A stretch of DNA of 64,000 bases from Palsa-739 sp036512155 (GTDB lineage: Bacteria > Actinomycetota > Thermoleophilia > Gaiellales > Gaiellaceae), in assembly GCA_036512155.1 (NCBI GenBank), contig DATCBD010000028.1:1-64000 (forward strand), read 5' to 3'. Position 1 is the first letter of the stretch; each line of letters opens with the position of its first letter. The notes under the pieces were generated by a model. The model saw nothing but the letters and a program-made list of their open reading frames with translations, did not search any database and had not been told where the DNA came from. Positions 6,920 to 14,484 of the stretch are shown in pieces. The translations under genes and the position numbers were made by a program.

Positions 6920-7725
6920 GTCGTTGAGGGTACTCCAGCGGCCGATCGCAACGCGTGCTGCAGGGCAATGGCGCCCTCGCCAAGCGGAATCCGAGCGCCG
7001 TCGACGGCGGAGATGGGCATCACCTCGCGGATCGACGACGTCAGAAACACCTCGTCGGCGGCGGCGAGCCGCGGGAGGGGAAAGGATCCCTCCTCCACCT
7101 CGTATCCCACCGTCGGTGCGAGCTCGAGGATAACCGCGCGCGTGACGCCCGCGAGGATGGGCAGCTCGAGCGACGGAGTCAGCAGACGCTCTCCTTCGCG
7201 CCACCACACGTTCGCAGTCGGCGCCTCCAGCACAGTGCCGTCGTGGGCGACGAGAAGCGCATCGTCTGCTCCGAGCTCCGAGGCCGTGTCCTGCGCAGCC
7301 ATGTTCTCCGCGTAGCTCGTCGACTTCGCTGCAGCGAGCGCGCCGGTGGACCAGCGGACGACGGCGAGGCGCAGCCCGCGCGCGCGCTGCTCCTCGAGCG
7401 CAGGGTCGATCGCAGCCGCCGTGGCGACGAGCGTCGTCCCCGTCCAGTAGAAGCGCAGCGCGAGATCGGAGACACCTGCTGCCTTGACGACGCCGTCGGC
7501 GAGCCGCATGCACTCATCTGCGTCCGGATCGGGCAGCCGCACGCGCGCGGCCGACCGCCCGAGCCGGTCGATGTGCGCGTCGAGGCGGAACGGCGTGCCG
7601 TCGTACACGCGCGCGGTCTCGAAGACGGCGCGCCCGCGAAGCAGCGCCTCGTCGTCCGCCGTGAACACCGGTGCGTGCGGATCGACGAGCCCGCGGCCGG
7701 CGACCGCGACGGCGAGGAGGTTCAT
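6916..7725 (-). CDS. pabC: Class IV aminotransferase / 4-amino-4-deoxychorismate lyase
   Basis: A 269-residue PLP fold-type IV enzyme. FTADDEALLRGRAVFETARV is the family start, the PLP lysine probably lies in AAKSTSYAENM, and EAPTANVWW with LPILAGVTRAVIL forms the cofactor-binding region. Directly downstream of, and overlapping (ATGA), pabB, which argues for aminodeoxychorismate lyase, the step giving p-aminobenzoate for folate. A branched-chain or D-amino acid aminotransferase is the alternative from sequence alone. Confidence 0.82.
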   Translation of the reverse strand: MNLLAVAVAGRGLVDPHAPVFTADDEALLRGRAVFETARVYDGTPFRLDAHIDRLGRSAARVRLPDPDADECMRLADGVVKAAGVSDLALRFYWTGTTLVATAAAIDPALEEQRARGLRLAVVRWSTGALAAAKSTSYAENMAAQDTASELGADDALLVAHDGTVLEAPTANVWWREGERLLTPSLELPILAGVTRAVILELAPTVGYEVEEGSFPLPRLAAADEVFLTSSIREVMPISAVDGARIPLGEGAIALQHALRSAAGVPSTT

Positions 7726-8690
7726 ACCGCCGCCAGAAGTGGGCGGGCCTTGACCCACGACTCCTCGATCTCGGCGGCGGGCTCGGAGTCCCACACGATG
7801 CCGCCGCCCACCCACAGGTGGATCGAGCCGTCGGCGATCCCGAACGTGCGGATGGTGAGCGCGAGATCGAGGTCGCCGTTCGCGTAGACGCGGCCGAGCG
7901 CGCCCATCGACGCGCCGCGGCCGACCGGCTCGAGCGCATGGATCAGCTCGAGCGCGCTCGACTTCGGACAGCCGGTGACGGATCCGCCCGGAAGGACGGC
8001 CTCGAGCAGCTCGGTCAGCGTCACGCCGGGGCGGAGCTCGCCCTCGACCGTGGCGACGAGGTGCGAGACACCGGCCAGCTGCCGCTCCGCGAACAGCTCG
8101 GGCCAGCGCACGCTGCCGGGGACGCACACGCGCGACAGGTCGTTGCGCTCGAGGTCGACGATCATCACATGCTCGGCCGCATCCTTCGCAGACTCGATGG
8201 GGACACCGGCCGGCCGCGTGCCCTTGATCGGCGACGTGCGCACGACGTTCCCACGCTTCTGCAGGAGCAGCTCGGGCGAGGCGGAGACGATCGCCCACCC
8301 GTCGCCGACGAGCGGCACGGGCTCGAGCGGCCGGAGCGGCGCGAGCGCGGCAGCGACTGCAACCGGGTCGCCCTCGAAGTCGGCGCGGAGGTGCTGGACG
8401 AGGCTCACCTGGTAGACGTCGCCCTCGTAGATGGCCGCGCGCACGGTCTCGACCGCGGCGGCGTATTCCTCCGGGCTCCACGTCGTCTCCCACTCGCCGA
8501 CCGAAAACGATCCGTGTGCTGCCGGCGTCGCCTCGAGGGAGTACGCGACCTTCGGCAGCTCGCACGGCTCCGGCGCCGACGGCGCGGACGCGCCGTACGC
8601 GACGAACACGCGCGCGACATCGAACTCCTCCGCGGCGAGCGCGGGCTCCAGCTCCGCGAGCGACCCGAGCTCGACTGTCAAGCTAGGCAT
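7722..8690 (-). CDS. pabB: Aminodeoxychorismate synthase component I
   Basis: A chorismate-binding enzyme of 322 residues from ATG 8690. Motifs are EGDVYQVSLVQHL, SPELLL, TSPIKGTRP, HVMIVDLERNDLSRVC, GGSVTGCPK and the final IRTFGI...GGGIVWDSEP, matching PabB/TrpE catalytic and Mg-binding blocks. It aminates chorismate using ammonia from a PabA-type subunit; no pabA lies in the window. It lacks the long N-terminal Trp-binding subdomain. A GTG at 8759 would add 23 Ala/Arg-rich residues encoded by a hairpin, so 8690 is preferred. Confidence 0.9.
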   Translation of the reverse strand: MPSLTVELGSLAELEPALAAEEFDVARVFVAYGASAPSAPEPCELPKVAYSLEATPAAHGSFSVGEWETTWSPEEYAAAVETVRAAIYEGDVYQVSLVQHLRADFEGDPVAVAAALAPLRPLEPVPLVGDGWAIVSASPELLLQKRGNVVRTSPIKGTRPAGVPIESAKDAAEHVMIVDLERNDLSRVCVPGSVRWPELFAERQLAGVSHLVATVEGELRPGVTLTELLEAVLPGGSVTGCPKSSALELIHALEPVGRGASMGALGRVYANGDLDLALTIRTFGIADGSIHLWVGGGIVWDSEPAAEIEESWVKARPLLAAV

Positions 8691-8710
8691 CGCTCGCGAT
8701 GCCGACTTCA

Positions 8711-8735
8711 GCGCGCGCGGGTCTCCCGCGCGCGC
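8711..8735. other. Perfect GC hairpin in the pabB leader
   Basis: GCGCGCGCGGG (8711-8721) and CCCGCGCGCGC (8725-8735) pair over 11 bp with a TCT loop. It lies between the end of the M20 peptidase gene and pabB on the minus strand. No T-run follows in either direction. It may end or attenuate transcription from upstream, or fold the leader. Confidence 0.5.
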
Positions 8736-8771
8736 GTCTGTGCTGGAGGACTCCCACACTGGAATACGCGC

Positions 8772-10076
8772 TCACGCTTGAAGCATCGCGTGCGCCGCGT
8801 ACCGGAACCAGTTCACGTTGAGCTCGAGATCGTCGACGGGGATGCGCTCGTCGGCGGAGTGGATGAGCGTCGCGGAGACGTCCGCGGGCATCGACCGCAT
8901 GGGGAAGAAGCCGTACGCGACCGTTCCGAACGCCTCGCGCAGCCAGTGGCTGTCGGTGAAGCCCGGGCATGCGAGCGGCACCGCCCGCGCGCCGGGCTCC
9001 GTCTCGGCGACGAAGGACTCGATCGCACGCCAGAGCGGCGTGTCGAGCGACGAGCGCGTGCCTCCTTGTGCCTCGCCGAAGACGAGCTCGTACTCGATGT
9101 CGTCGCCGAGCATCGCCCGCACGACCGGCTCGATCTGCGCGGGCGTCTGGCCCGGAAGTAGACGGCAGTCCACCTCGAGGTCGACGAGTGCTGGAATGAC
9201 GTTGCGCTTGTGCGAAGCGGTGATCATCGTCGGCGAGAACGTCGGCGCGAGCAGTGCGCGCACGACCTCCCCGGTAATCTCGTCCAGCGCGCGCAGGCGG
9301 TCGACGATGTCGGCGGTCGGCGGAAGCTCGCCGAGGACGCTGCGCGTGAACGCCTCGACCTCCTGCTGGACCTGCTGCTCGGGCCGGTACGCAGCGATGC
9401 GCTCGATCAGCGTCGCCGCTTTGACGAGCGCGTTGTCGGCGATGGACGGCATCGACGCGTGCCCGGAGCGGCCCTTGACGAGGATCCTGAACGGTGCCGT
9501 GAGCTTTTCCGCCGTCGTGCACTGGTAGAAGGTCGCTCCGCCGAGCTCGATGCGATCGCCGCCGCCCTCGTTGATCGCGAAGTCGCAGCGAACGGCGTCC
9601 GGGTGCGCCTCGCACAGCCACTGGAGGCCGAAGCCGTCGCCGACCTCCTCGTCGGCGGTGGAGGCGAGGATGAGGTCGCCGGCAGGCCGGAAGCCCTCGC
9701 GCACGAGCGAGGCGAGCGCGACCGCCTCGGCGGCGACCTGGCTCTTCATGTCGAGCGCGCCGCGGCCCCAGATCTCGCCGTCCCTCACCTCGCCGGAGAA
9801 GGGCGGCACCGACCACTCGGCCGGATCGGCGAGGACGACGTCCGTGTGGCCGAGCAGCAGCAGCGACGGGCCGTCGCCGGTGCCCCGGACGCGCGCGACG
9901 AGGTTCGCGCGCTCCGGCACGCGCGCATAGAGCTCGCACTCCACGCCGTTCGCCTCCAGGTAGTCGCGCAGCAGCTCCGCGGCGGCGGTCTCGTTGCCGG
10001 GCGGATTGGTCGTGTCGACGCGGATAAGGCGCGCCAGCAGGTCGGTCACCTCGACGCGCAGGCTGTCGGCCACCAC
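8772..10076 (-). CDS. M20 family metallopeptidase (ArgE/DapE-type)
   Basis: A 434-residue zinc amidohydrolase. Metal-site motifs are LLLGHTDVV, WGRGALDMKSQVA, STADEEVG and AINEGGGD, and GRSGHASMP marks the dimerisation lid. This set is typical of the acetylornithine deacetylase/succinyl-diaminopimelate desuccinylase group acting on N-acyl amino acids or dipeptides. Substrate cannot be read from sequence; the next gene cluster contains arginase, but the two are not co-transcribed. Start is one of tandem GTG codons at 10076/10073, with TATGCT exactly 6 nt upstream and no Shine-Dalgarno. Confidence 0.85.
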   Translation of the reverse strand: MVADSLRVEVTDLLARLIRVDTTNPPGNETAAAELLRDYLEANGVECELYARVPERANLVARVRGTGDGPSLLLLGHTDVVLADPAEWSVPPFSGEVRDGEIWGRGALDMKSQVAAEAVALASLVREGFRPAGDLILASTADEEVGDGFGLQWLCEAHPDAVRCDFAINEGGGDRIELGGATFYQCTTAEKLTAPFRILVKGRSGHASMPSIADNALVKAATLIERIAAYRPEQQVQQEVEAFTRSVLGELPPTADIVDRLRALDEITGEVVRALLAPTFSPTMITASHKRNVIPALVDLEVDCRLLPGQTPAQIEPVVRAMLGDDIEYELVFGEAQGGTRSSLDTPLWRAIESFVAETEPGARAVPLACPGFTDSHWLREAFGTVAYGFFPMRSMPADVSATLIHSADERIPVDDLELNVNWFRYAAHAMLQA

Positions 10077-10082
10077 GGGCGG

Positions 10083-10090
10083 AGCATACT
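10083..10090. promoter_or_regulatory. Overlapping divergent -10 elements, M20 peptidase / rarA
   Basis: The 8-mer AGCATACT reads CATACT on the plus strand, 7 nt before rarA GTG 10098. On the minus strand it reads TATGCT, 6 nt before M20 GTG 10076. The starts are 22 bp apart and neither has a ribosome site, so both mRNAs would be leaderless. Confidence 0.5.
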
Positions 10091-10097
10091 TCTGCGG

Positions 10098-11321
10098 GTG
10101 AGCGACCTCTTCGCCGATGCGGCATCGCAAAGGGCCGGTGAGATCGCGCCGCTCGCGCAGCGGCTGCGGCCCCGGTCGCTGGACGAGTTCGTCGGACAGG
10201 CGCACGTGCTCGGCGAGACCTCGGCCCTGCGACTGGCGATCGCCGAGGACCGCGTCCGGTCTTCGATCTTCTACGGGCCGCCGGGCTCCGGCAAGACGAC
10301 GCTGGCGCGCATCGTGGCCGCGTCGACGGGGGCCGCGTTCGAGGAGCTCTCGGCCGTGTCCGCCACGGTGAAGGACGTGCGGGAGGTTCTCTCGCGCGCG
10401 CGTGAACGGTTGGGAACGAGCGGCCGGCGGACGATCCTCTTCCTCGACGAGATCCACCGCTTCAACAAGGCGCAGCAGGACGCGCTGCTGCCGGCCGTGG
10501 AGGATGGCCTCCTGACGCTGATCGGCGCGACGACCGAGAACCCGTACTACGAGGTGAACTCGGCGCTGCTGTCCCGCGTGCAGGTCTACGAGCTCGAGAC
10601 GCTGTCGGAGGAGGAGATGGCCGTCGTCGTTCGCCGTGGGCTGGCGGAGATCGGCGGCGACGCGGCCGACGAGGTCGTCGACCTGATCGTGCGTCGCGCC
10701 GGCGGCGACGCACGCAACGCGCTCAACATCGTCGAGCTCGCATCGGAGACCGCTCGCGGCGCAATCACGATGGAGAACGTCGAGGACGCGGCGCGCAAGC
10801 GGCCTGTCGTCTACGACAAGGCGTCGGACGCACACTACGACTTCACGTCTGCGTTCATCAAGTCGATGCGCGGGTCCGACCCGGACGCCGCCGTGTACTA
10901 CCTCGCAGCGATGCTCGAGGGCGGAGAGGACGCGCGCTTCATCGCGCGACGCATGATCGTGCTTGCCTCCGAGGACATCGGCAACGCGGATCCGCAGGCG
11001 CTCGTCGTCGCCGTCGCTGCGGCACAGGCGGTCGAGCACGTCGGCCTGCCGGAGGCTCGGCTGAATCTCGCACAGGCCGCGATCTACCTCGCGCTCGCGC
11101 CCAAGTCGAACGCGAGCTATGTCGCGATCAACGAGGCGACGGCGGACGTTCGGGAGCACGGAACCGCGAAGCCGCCGAAGTCACTGCGAGACGCGAGCTG
11201 GTACGGCCGGCAGCTCGGTCACGGCAAGGGCTACGTCTACCCGCACGACGACCCGCAGGGATTCGAGGTCGACTACCTTCCGGACGAGCTCAAGGGCAAG
11301 AAGTACTACAGGCCGGACTGA
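10098..11321 (+). CDS. rarA: Replication-associated recombination protein A (RarA/MgsA), AAA+ ATPase
   Basis: A 407-residue clamp-loader-like ATPase acting at stalled replication forks. It opens APLAQRLRPRSLDEFVGQ, then Walker A FYGPPGSGKTTLARI, Walker B ILFLDEIHRFNKAQQDALLP, sensor 1 LIGATTENP, and the RarA-specific C-terminal tetramerisation region (KSMRGSDPDAAVYYLAAML, ASEDIGNADPQAL, YPHDDP). Length is slightly below the ~440 typical of the family. GTG start, leaderless-type. The stop overlaps the next ATG by one base (TGATG), so the hydrolase is co-translated. Confidence 0.93.
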   Translation: MSDLFADAASQRAGEIAPLAQRLRPRSLDEFVGQAHVLGETSALRLAIAEDRVRSSIFYGPPGSGKTTLARIVAASTGAAFEELSAVSATVKDVREVLSRARERLGTSGRRTILFLDEIHRFNKAQQDALLPAVEDGLLTLIGATTENPYYEVNSALLSRVQVYELETLSEEEMAVVVRRGLAEIGGDAADEVVDLIVRRAGGDARNALNIVELASETARGAITMENVEDAARKRPVVYDKASDAHYDFTSAFIKSMRGSDPDAAVYYLAAMLEGGEDARFIARRMIVLASEDIGNADPQALVVAVAAAQAVEHVGLPEARLNLAQAAIYLALAPKSNASYVAINEATADVREHGTAKPPKSLRDASWYGRQLGHGKGYVYPHDDPQGFEVDYLPDELKGKKYYRPD

Positions 11322-12091
11322 TGCGGCTCCACGTCCACGAATGGGGCGACCCTGACGCACCGCCGGTCGTGTGCCTGCACGGCGTCACCGCGCACGGCGA
11401 GCGCTTCATGCAGCTCGCGGAGGAGCGGTGGGCGGCGCACTTCCACGTCATCGCCCCCGACCTGCGCGGCCACGGGCGTTCCGGCTGGGAGCCGCCGTGG
11501 GACTTCGGCACGCACGTCGCCGACCTGATCGAGACGATCGACGGCCTCGGCCTCGGCCAGCCGGACTGGGTCGGCCACTCGTTCGGCGGGCGGCTCGTCC
11601 TCGAGCTTGCCGCGCGCCATCCGGAGCGGATCCGGCGGGCCGTGCTGCTCGATCCGGCGATCGACATCCTCCCCGACGTGGCCGAGTTCATGGCCTACGT
11701 CGAGTCGCACGAGCAGGTGTTCGACTCCGCGGCCGCGTACGTCGAAAGCCGTCACGACGCCGGCCAGATCGACGTCGCGCGCGCGCTCGCGGACATTCCG
11801 CTCTACCACGACGTCCTCCCGGACGGACGCATCAAGCGGCGCACGTCGCAGGACGCCGTGATCTCGATCTACCGCGAGCTCGCGACACCTTCGCCTGCAC
11901 CCGACACGCTGACCGTGCCGACCCTCCTCCTCTATGCGCCCGAGTACGGCCTCGTGCGCAACAACCATCTGCAGGCGTACGAGGGCCGAGTCGAGGTCGT
12001 CACGGTGCCGGGCCTCCACATGGTCATGTGGTCGGCGTTCGACGAGACCGCAGGCGCCGTCGAGCGGTTCCTACAGAATCCGCGCTCCTAG
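11321..12091 (+). CDS. Alpha/beta hydrolase
   Basis: A 256-residue alpha/beta-hydrolase-fold protein. The oxyanion strand is VVCLHGVTAHG, the nucleophile elbow GHSFGG (Ser about residue 89), the acid probably Asp in LLLDPAID or Glu in APEYG, and the catalytic His sits in VPGLHMVMW. Several esterases, epoxide hydrolases and lyases share this pattern, so the substrate is unknown. It is translationally coupled to rarA by TGATG and overlaps the convergent arginase gene by 21 bp. Confidence 0.82.
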   Translation: MRLHVHEWGDPDAPPVVCLHGVTAHGERFMQLAEERWAAHFHVIAPDLRGHGRSGWEPPWDFGTHVADLIETIDGLGLGQPDWVGHSFGGRLVLELAARHPERIRRAVLLDPAIDILPDVAEFMAYVESHEQVFDSAAAYVESRHDAGQIDVARALADIPLYHDVLPDGRIKRRTSQDAVISIYRELATPSPAPDTLTVPTLLLYAPEYGLVRNNHLQAYEGRVEVVTVPGLHMVMWSAFDETAGAVERFLQNPRS

Positions 12092-12985
12092 CGCAGAGGC
12101 GATCAACTCGACCGCGAGCTTGCCGGTCGCGTTCTCGCGGTCGAGCACCGGGTTCACCTCGACGACGTCGAAGGAGTCGGCCTTCGCCGACTCGGCGATG
12201 ACCTCCATCGCGAGGTGCGCCTCGCGGTAGGAGAGCCCGCCGCGCACCGGCGTGCCGACGCCGGGCGCGGTCTCGGGGTCGACGACGTCGAGGTCGAGGC
12301 TGACGTGGAGGAACGCAGCGCCCGAGGCGTGCGCGATCGCATCGCGCATGCAGTGCTCGACGCCGATCCGGTCGATGTCGGCCATCGTGTAGACCTTCGC
12401 GTCCAGTTTCTTCAGGAGCTCGCGCTCGCCCTGATCGAGCGAGCGCACGCCGAAGAGCGACAGGCGGCCGGCCTCGACCGCGGGCAGCGTCCAGCCTTCG
12501 TAGTCGAACGCGCGGCCGCCGAGGCCGAGCGCTGCGGCGAGCACCATGCCGTGCACGTTCCCGCTCGGAGACGACTCCGGCGTGTTCAGGTCGCCGTGCG
12601 CGTCGATCCAGAGCACGCCGCCGGGTCCGTGGGCCGCTGCCATGCCGACGAGGGTGCCGAGCGCGATCGAGTGGTCGCCGCCGAGCACGAGCGGCGTCTG
12701 CCCATCGCGGCGCGCGCCTGCGACGAGCTTCGCCACCTCGTCGCAGAGTGCAAGGATCTGCCGGAGGAAGCGCGCGCGCTCGTCTCCCGCCTCGGTCGAC
12801 TCCGCGACGGGCGCGATGACGTTGCCGAGGTCGACGGTGCGGATGCCGAGGGCCTCGCGCAGATGCTGCTCGAGCCCGGCGTACCGGATTGCCGACGGGC
12901 CCATGTCGACGCCGCGCCGTCCCGCACCGAGGTCGAGCGGAGCACCGATCAACGCGATCTCACGAGCAGTCGGTTGCACGGTCAC
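12071..12985 (-). CDS. rocF: Arginase (ureohydrolase family)
   Basis: A 304-residue binuclear Mn enzyme hydrolysing arginine to ornithine and urea. Metal-binding motifs are LVLGGDHSIALG, LWIDAHGDLNT and VSLDLDVVDPE, and the NTPESSPSGNVHGM loop fits true arginases rather than agmatinases. The N-terminus (ALIGAPLDLGAGRRGVDMGP) also matches arginase. Start is GTG 12985, with TAGCCT 7 nt upstream on the minus strand and no Shine-Dalgarno. It is divergent from the response regulator with a 23-bp gap. Confidence 0.9.
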   Translation of the reverse strand: MTVQPTAREIALIGAPLDLGAGRRGVDMGPSAIRYAGLEQHLREALGIRTVDLGNVIAPVAESTEAGDERARFLRQILALCDEVAKLVAGARRDGQTPLVLGGDHSIALGTLVGMAAAHGPGGVLWIDAHGDLNTPESSPSGNVHGMVLAAALGLGGRAFDYEGWTLPAVEAGRLSLFGVRSLDQGERELLKKLDAKVYTMADIDRIGVEHCMRDAIAHASGAAFLHVSLDLDVVDPETAPGVGTPVRGGLSYREAHLAMEVIAESAKADSFDVVEVNPVLDRENATGKLAVELIASALGARIL

Positions 12986-12992
12986 GCCGGCA

Positions 12993-13002
12993 AGGCTAAC
13001 GT
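12993..13002. promoter_or_regulatory. Overlapping divergent -10 elements, arginase / response regulator
   Basis: AGGCTAACGT holds TAACGT on the plus strand (12997-13002, 6 nt before GTG 13009) and TAGCCT on the minus strand (12998-12993, 7 nt before GTG 12985). On the plus strand TTGCAC at 12974-12979 gives a -35 with a 17-nt spacer. Confidence 0.55.
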
Positions 13003-13008
13003 CAGCCC

Positions 13009-13416
13009 GTGGACCACCCCGACGGGACGGTCGCGGTACCGGTGCGCGTCCTCCTCGTGGACGACGACCGTGAGTTCCTCGAGTCGCTCCTGCCCCTGAT
13101 CGAGCACCAGCCCGTGCTAACCGTTGCCGGGACCGCGGGCAACGGCCTCGATGCGATCGAGCTCGCGGACGAGCTCGAGCCCGACGCGGTCGTGATTGAC
13201 CTGCACATGCCGATTGTCGACGGCGTCACTGCCGTCGCGCGGCTGCGGAAGGACCATCCCAACCTGTGCCTGATCGCGCTCACCGGTGATCCGGCCCCGG
13301 AGCTCCACGATGCCGTGACCGAGGCGGGCGCCGACGCGGTCCTCATGAAGGGCGACCTCGTCGACAGCCTCGTCCAGCGGCTGCGCGCCGTACGCGCGGC
13401 GCAAGAAGCCCGCTAG
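13009..13416 (+). CDS. Single-domain response regulator (CheY-like receiver)
   Basis: A 135-residue receiver domain with no output domain. The acidic pocket is LLVDDDREFLE, the phosphoacceptor Asp lies in AVVIDLHMPIVDG, the switch Thr in LIALTGDP, and the conserved Lys in VLMKGD. It would pass phosphoryl signal by protein contact. No kinase gene is adjacent; the nearest two-component pair lies 26 kb away. It is preceded by a good -35/-10 pair and starts leaderless at GTG. Its stop codon TAG overlaps the -10 of tRNA-Phe. Confidence 0.85.
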   Translation: MDHPDGTVAVPVRVLLVDDDREFLESLLPLIEHQPVLTVAGTAGNGLDAIELADELEPDAVVIDLHMPIVDGVTAVARLRKDHPNLCLIALTGDPAPELHDAVTEAGADAVLMKGDLVDSLVQRLRAVRAAQEAR

Positions 13417-13419
13417 ACT
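13414..13419 (+). promoter_or_regulatory. -10 element for tRNA-Phe
   Basis: TAGACT lies 9 nt before the first tRNA base and includes the TAG stop codon of the response regulator gene. Confidence 0.45.
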
Positions 13420-13428
13420 CACGCCCGC

Positions 13429-13501
13429 GGCGAGGTAGCTCAGCTGGTAGAGCACTCGGCTGAAAACCGGGGTGTCGCCGGTTCGAGTCCGGCCCTCGCC
13501 A
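13429..13501 (+). tRNA. tRNA-Phe (GAA)
   Basis: Cloverleaf complete: acceptor GGCGAGG/CCTCGCC, D arm with AGCTCAGCTGGTAGAGC, anticodon loop CTGAAAA giving GAA at 13462-13464, T arm GCCGGTTCGAGTCCGGC, discriminator A at 13501. No encoded CCA. Confidence 0.97.
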
Positions 13502-13515
13502 TTCGCCTGCGCGCG

Positions 13516-14484
13516 TCAGCGTTCTTCGCGCACGTACGGCAAGCCGAGGCTCGCGGGTGCGCCCAGCCTGCGCCGGGCCCCGCTGGCTGACACGAAGACG
13601 AGCACGACGACCGTCATCACGTACGGGAGCGAGTTCGCCCACAGCTCCGTCGGCCCGAGATTGATGCCGCGCGCCTGGAGCTGCGGCGACAGCGCCTGCA
13701 GCGCACCGAAGAAGTACGCCCCGACGAGGCAGAGCGCCGGGCGCCAGAACGCGAAGATCACCAGCGCGATCGCGATCCAGCCGGCGCCGCCGGTGATCCC
13801 GCTCACCCACTGCGGCGTGATGGCGAGCGTGAACGTCGCGCCCGCGACACCCGCGAAGGCGCCGCCCGCAAGCGTGTGCGCGTAGCGGTACGCGGTGACG
13901 TTGATCCCCATCGCGTCTGCGGAGGCCGGTGCCTCGCCTACCGCGCGCACGTTGAGCCCCAGCCGCGTCCGCGAGAGATAGAGCGAGACCCCGACGACGC
14001 AGACCCACGACGCGTACACGAGCACGTTCTGCCCGAAGATGATCGGGCCGACGACCGGCAAGCGCTGCATCGACGCCGGGAAGACGGCCGCGCTGAAGGC
14101 GTGCCGCGCGGGGTTGTCGGCGAGATTGAGGTCGTTGCCGAGGTACGAGGAGAGCCCGGCGGCGCCGGCGAAGATCGTCAACGCCAGACCGGAGACGATC
14201 TGGCTCGCGCGCAGCGTGATGACGAGGAAGGCGTGGATGGCGGCCATCGCCATGCCGGCGATCGCGGCGACGCCGACGGCGGCCGCGAGCGAGAGCGCGG
14301 TGTCGGCGTGCAGGCGCTGCACCGTCCAGAAGCCCATCACCGCGCCGACGAGCATCATTCCCTCGACGCCGAGGTTGAGCACGCCAGAGCGCTCCGCCAG
14401 CAGCTCGCCGAGCGCGCCGTAGAGGAGCGGCGTCCCGTAGGCGACGCCCGACGCGAGCACGACGACGAGCAGCGAGTTGTTCAC
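13516..14484 (-). CDS. ABC transporter permease, BMP/nucleoside family (second permease)
   Basis: A 322-residue polytopic permease of the BPD-transp-2 group, starting at GTG 14484 (GTGA overlap with the upstream permease). Typical blocks are GALGELLAERSGVLNLGVEGMML, LVITLRASQIVSGLALTIFA, LNVRAVGEAPASADAMGI and GGAGWIAIALVIFAFW. About 8-9 hydrophobic helices are visible. With its partner it forms the membrane channel of the importer encoded by the next three genes. The neighbouring xanthine dehydrogenase genes suggest purine bases or nucleosides as cargo. Confidence 0.88.
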   Translation of the reverse strand: MNNSLLVVVLASGVAYGTPLLYGALGELLAERSGVLNLGVEGMMLVGAVMGFWTVQRLHADTALSLAAAVGVAAIAGMAMAAIHAFLVITLRASQIVSGLALTIFAGAAGLSSYLGNDLNLADNPARHAFSAAVFPASMQRLPVVGPIIFGQNVLVYASWVCVVGVSLYLSRTRLGLNVRAVGEAPASADAMGINVTAYRYAHTLAGGAFAGVAGATFTLAITPQWVSGITGGAGWIAIALVIFAFWRPALCLVGAYFFGALQALSPQLQARGINLGPTELWANSLPYVMTVVVLVFVSASGARRRLGAPASLGLPYVREER

